NCBI GenBank assembly: GCA_032988165.1
Contig: JANTQF010000598.1
Location: 1-10,555 of the forward strand
Length of the DNA: 10,555 nt
Direction of reading: 5' to 3'
Source: Emmonsiellopsis sp. PD_33
Taxonomy: Eukaryota; Ascomycota; Eurotiomycetes; Onygenales; Ajellomycetaceae
The position numbers and the translations under genes were made by a program. The notes under the pieces were generated by a model. It was not told the DNA's origin. It saw nothing but the letters and a program-made list of their open reading frames with translations, and made no database searches. Of the stretch, positions 8,121 to 10,555 are shown piece after piece (position 1 is the stretch's first letter; the number at the start of each line of letters is the position of its first letter).

Positions 8121-8800
8121 CCCTTTTCCCTTGATACTTAGCATACTTACTAGAAGCATCTAATAGTAATTATAGAGTTAAATACTACTCCCCCCCCATG
8201 CCCCCTGCTGCATCTCCACTGAAACCAGCCAAAATAAAATAGTTGTAAGTATTAGTGGTACTAGATGTTACTAGATGTTACTAATGGAAACTAGTAAGAA
8301 GAATATATACCTATATTCTGAGTATAGAGAGAGAAAGTGGCTGTTATCTGACATAATTATAAGTTATACCATCTAAAAATAGGTAAATGCACCCAGTAGT
8401 GACTAACTACAAATAGAATCTACCCCAATGTAGTACATCATGCTCCTACTGTAAATACTCATTGTAAGTTTTCCATTCTCTGGTAGTTGCACATGATACT
8501 TACTAGCTGCATCTAGAAAGAACCTCACTAGAAAAGTAATAACTATCTGCAAACATATTTACAAGTAGTATATTGAAGTATGTACTGGCAGCAATTAGGA
8601 GAGGCCATTACTAACTAGTAGTAGAAAGATGCATAATTTTCAGGCCTTATTATTACAGTTGGGAAGCTGAGGCACAGAAAACAGTAAGTTTTCCTATCTA
8701 GTTATTAGTAGTAGCCTCTAATTGCTAATGAAAGCAGCAAATTAAAAGAATTCATTAACTTTAGCAATAAAAAGAAGGAGGAGCTACTGATGAAGAAATA

Positions 8801-9484
8801 GTAAGTATCTTCATTTAGAGATTACTGATAATGATGACTAATTTCCAATAGACATTCAGTAACTATAATGATTACTCTGGCTACTTCAGCTCTAACTATG
8901 CAAGTTACCCATTCAGTTCTTACTAATAGTAACAATTAACTTTCAATAGACATCTACCTACCCTGATGACCACTTCTCCCACTGCTCTGGCTCTAACTTT
9001 GTAAGTTACTCATTCAGTCCTTACTAATAGCAGCAACTAACTTCCAATAGATATTTAGCTACTCTGATGACTACTTCTCCTGCTACTTCAGCTCTAACTT
9101 TATAAGTTACCCATTCAGTTCTTACTGATAGTAATAACTAACTTCTAATAGATATCTGCCTATCATGATGACCACTCCTCCTGCTGGCCTAGCTCTAACT
9201 ATGCAAATTACCTATTCAGTTCTTACTGGTAGTAACAACTAACTTTCAATAGATATCCAGCTACCTTAATGACTGCTCCTTCTGCTACTCTAACTTTATA
9301 AGTTACCCATTCAGTTCTTACTGGTAATAACAACTAACTTCCAATAGACCTTCAGCTATCTTGATGACCACTCCTCTCACTACTCTAACTTTATAAGTTA
9401 CTCATTCAGTTCTTACTGATAGCAACAACTAACTTCCAATAGTCATCTGACCTCATGCTCCCAGGGCACTACAAATAATCCAGA
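8801..9484 (+). repeat. Tandem array of 95/101-bp exon-intron cassettes (7 units)
   Basis: The shared core TTACYCATTCAGTYCTTACT recurs at 8905, 9006, 9107, 9208, 9303 and 9398 (periods 101, 101, 101, 95, 95); a diverged first unit starts at 8801. Each unit has an intron-like part of 50 nt (51 in the first) ending ACTAACTTCCAATAG or similar: 8801-8851, 8900-8949, 9001-9050, 9102-9151, 9203-9252, 9298-9347, 9393-9442. The exon-like parts are 8852-8899, 8950-9000, 9051-9101, 9152-9202, 9253-9297, 9348-9392 and 9443-9484, or 48, 51, 51, 51, 45, 45 and 42 nt. The first six are open in phase 0 and encode a Ser/Tyr/Asp-rich peptide of pattern [TI]xSxYxDDxxSxxxSN[FY]; the seventh has one TAA. Donors are GTAAGT (two), GCAAGT, GCAAAT and ATAAGT (three), so only some look functional. 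Confidence 0.8.
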
Positions 9485-9534
9485 GTAAGTTATGTTGCTA
9501 GTAGTTAGTAGTAGCTTAGGTTTAATTCTATTAG

Positions 9535-9970
9535 CATGCTTTTTGAGATGTTTGAACAATTCTGAGATATATATGTAATATATCCTATTTGCTATGAATT
9601 ATTACTGATCACTTTCAGAAGTGAAAATGAACATCCCACAGATATTATATTATCTCTACTTAGATAAGTAATATCATTTAGTCCTTACTAATTATTACTA
9701 ATTCTTTTTAGAGTTATTATCAATCAATTTAAGTATATAATCCTTTCTAGATATTATTAATTATTACTAATATCTTTCAGACTCATTCCTAGTATCAGCT
9801 CTTCTACTCACCCCTCTACTTCTTCCACCCCCTAGTAAGTTAGTTCTTCTGAGTGATACTAACTGCTACTAATTGCTTCCAGTCCACAATATGATGGTAA
9901 AGATTTGGCCACTCTGAACCAGTTCTTACTGTTAAAGCACTATAAGAGTAGTAAAGGGAAAAATAACTAG
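9535..9970 (+). pseudogene. Chain of small phase-2 exons ending in a Gag-like peptide
   Basis: Five open pieces join in a single phase: 9535-9574, 9619-9663, 9712-9732, 9781-9834 and 9883-9969. The introns between them are 9575-9618 (GTAATA, CTGAT, TTTCAG), 9664-9711 (ATAAGT, ACTAAT, TTTTTAG), 9733-9780 (GTATAT, ACTAAT, TTTCAG) and 9835-9882 (GTAAGT, ACTAAC, TTCCAG), the last three exactly 48 nt. The fourth exon is Ser/Thr/Pro-rich. The fifth reads YPQYDGKDLATLNQFLLL and then LKHYKSSKGKNN, before a TAG at 9968-9970. The 'P-x-[YF]-DGKD-x-x-x-L-x-x-F' pattern recalls the start of the retrotransposon Gag core of Ty3/gypsy elements (recollection, not a search). After the TAG the same frame is open again for about 40 codons up to a TGA at 10108. 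The ATAAGT donor and the missing phase link to the upstream array argue for decay. Confidence 0.4.
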
Positions 9971-10130
9971 TAAGTTTCAGTTCCCTTCATCAGTCAGGTT
10001 GCTACCAGTACTTATCAATTACTCCTAGAGAGCTGTTGCATTAATGCCCAAGCTGTACACATCAGTAGCTTACTAATTATAACCCTAAGAAGAATAAGAA
10101 CTGTGATCTGAATGATACCACATTCTAATG

Positions 10131-10377
10131 CTTCTAGAAGGTGATGGTAAGTCCCAGATACAATTAGATGTTACTGGATGTCACTGACTATGATTAATAG
10201 GACAAGTTAGCTTAGTTTATTTTTAGTGTTTAGTTTGTTTTTTTTGTTTTTTTTTAAAAAACAAGGGGATACTTCCAGGAGGCAATGGTAAGTCCCAGAT
10301 GCATTTCAATATTACTGGATGTTACTGACTATAATTAATAGGACAAGTTAGCTTAGTTTGTTTTTAGTGTTTAGTTT
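10131..10377 (+). repeat. 106-bp direct repeat pair, offset 141 bp
   Basis: 10131-10236 matches 10272-10377 at a constant offset of 141. Both copies hold a candidate 54-nt intron (10147-10200 and 10288-10341): GTAAGTCCCAG donor, CTGAC branch and TTAATAG acceptor. They then share GACAAGTTAGCTTAGTTT and a T-rich tail. Most differences are transitions, including TG (10142-10143) against CA (10283-10284), as expected if the ancestor had CG there. The spacer 10237-10271 is mainly poly-T followed by poly-A. Confidence 0.85.
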
Positions 10378-10555
10378 TTTTTTTTAATAATTCAGAATGA
10401 AAGAAATGTTGTTTTTTAATTTTTATTAAATTAATACTATAAATTACTAGTAATTAAATATAATATTCTAGTAGTTATATTATTATATAATTTATATTAT
10501 AGATAGACTTATCATTTAATTTTAGTTACTCTAGTTAACTTCTAAAAGGCTCTAT
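10378..10555. other. Extremely AT-rich end with a 14-bp palindrome
   Basis: This stretch is almost pure A/T, with a perfect palindrome AATTACTAGTAATT at 10442-10455. The same ACTAGTAATTACT-type string recurs in the 77-bp repeats near 7551, so it is a shared component of the block's repeats and not unique to this end. No gene or ORF seen. Confidence 0.6.

Larger units (their letters stand above)
7847..9970 (+). pseudogene. Candidate intron-dense gene, apparently decayed
   Basis: The plus strand carries GTAAGT at 7847, 8245, 8464, 8684, 8801, 9001, 9485, 9835 and 9970 (also 10147 and 10288); the minus strand has about two. Most pair with an acceptor 48-66 nt on, often behind CTAAY or CTGAY: 7847-7901, 8245-8294, 8464-8516, 8684-8734, 8801-8851, 9001-9050, 9485-9534, 9835-9882. 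GTATGT at 8578 pairs with TTTTCAG at 8643 behind TACTAAC. Open exon-sized pieces lie between, such as 8644-8683 (PYYYSWEAEAQKT, phase 0). Others are broken by TAA/TAG where CAA/CAG is plausible (8517-8577, 8735-8800), and several donors read ATAAGT. I see no known domain in the first half. It may be a gene or mobile element killed by C-to-T mutation. A functional spliced transcript is not excluded. The start and stop are unknown; TAG at 9968-9970 is a possible stop. Confidence 0.4.
7127..10555. other. CpG-free AT-rich block (RIP-like or methylation-decayed repeat DNA)
   Basis: The last CpG is at 7125-7126. Reading every base, including line joins, I find none from there to the window end, about 3.4 kb. 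CpA and TpG remain present, TpA and CTAG are common, and no ORF of 60 codons survives on either strand. Upstream of 7127 CpG is frequent. Repeat copies in the block differ mostly by C/T and G/A changes. This fits repeat-directed cytosine mutation in ascomycetes (RIP, or the CpG-biased forms reported in some Eurotiomycetes). Expansion of an already CpG-free sequence is the alternative. The block continues beyond the window. Confidence 0.85.

Noticed and set aside
8801..9484. CRISPR array
   Set aside because: Repeats and intervening parts are both conserved between units, so there are no unique spacers, and the context is a fungal nuclear genome.
8801..9484. Minus-strand coding reading of the same array
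   Set aside because: The minus strand is open for about 24 codons per unit, but the 101/95-bp period breaks frame each time and no minus-strand donor/acceptor pair of sensible length restores it.
1..10555. tRNA, rRNA and riboswitch genes
   Set aside because: No T-loop GGTTCRANYC with a matching acceptor stem and no conserved rRNA string was seen on either strand.

Overview
The window looks like nuclear DNA of a filamentous ascomycete (Pezizomycotina, probably Eurotiomycetes; inferred). Both confident genes are split by short introns (48-137 nt), mostly with GTRNGY-type donors and CTAAY or CTGAY branch sites, and both resemble conserved filamentous-fungal families. There are no bacterial features, no tRNA or rRNA, and no CRISPR array.

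Layout. 1-413 is a promoter region with an 11-bp repeat cluster and several palindromic factor-site candidates. 414-1816 (+) is a three-exon gene for a 413-residue protein: a Lys/Glu/Pro-rich tail followed by a conserved C-terminal region. The family is often labelled 'BTB domain transcription factor' in Aspergillus-type genomes. 2419-4397 (-) is a seven-exon gene for a 513-residue CorA-like membrane protein; its model closes in phase and includes a probable GC-AG intron. The two genes converge on a 602-bp spacer. 4398-7126 is CpG-containing, gene-poor sequence with one weak 120-codon ORF (5172-5534, -) and promoter-like short repeats near its right end.

At about 7127 the character changes abruptly. 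From there to 10555 (about 3.4 kb) I find no CpG dinucleotide at all. The DNA is AT-rich, has no ORF of 60 codons and is packed with diverged repeats: TCAGGTG boxes, a 77-bp tandem repeat, 46/62-bp pyrimidine-rich repeats, a 95/101-bp array, and a 106-bp direct repeat. Copies differ largely by transitions, in places exactly CpG to TpG in one copy and CpG to CpA in the other. This is the signature of RIP-like or methylation-linked mutation of repeats.

The most interesting feature lies inside this block. The plus strand carries eleven GTAAGT donors, most followed about 50 nt later by a branch-site-like CTAAY/CTGAY and a YAG. The 95/101-bp array (8801-9484) reads as a tandemly duplicated exon-intron cassette: 'introns' of 50-51 nt alternate with 'exons' of 48, 51, 51, 51, 45, 45 and 42 nt, all multiples of three. 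The first six are open in phase 0, although the full repeat period is not a multiple of three. A TATA box and pyrimidine-rich leader lie upstream (7753-7830). A phase-consistent chain of small exons lies downstream (9535-9969), ending in a Gag-like peptide. I read it as a decayed, or possibly still spliced, intron-dense gene, perhaps from a mobile element. That reading is inference and needs RNA and copy-number evidence.
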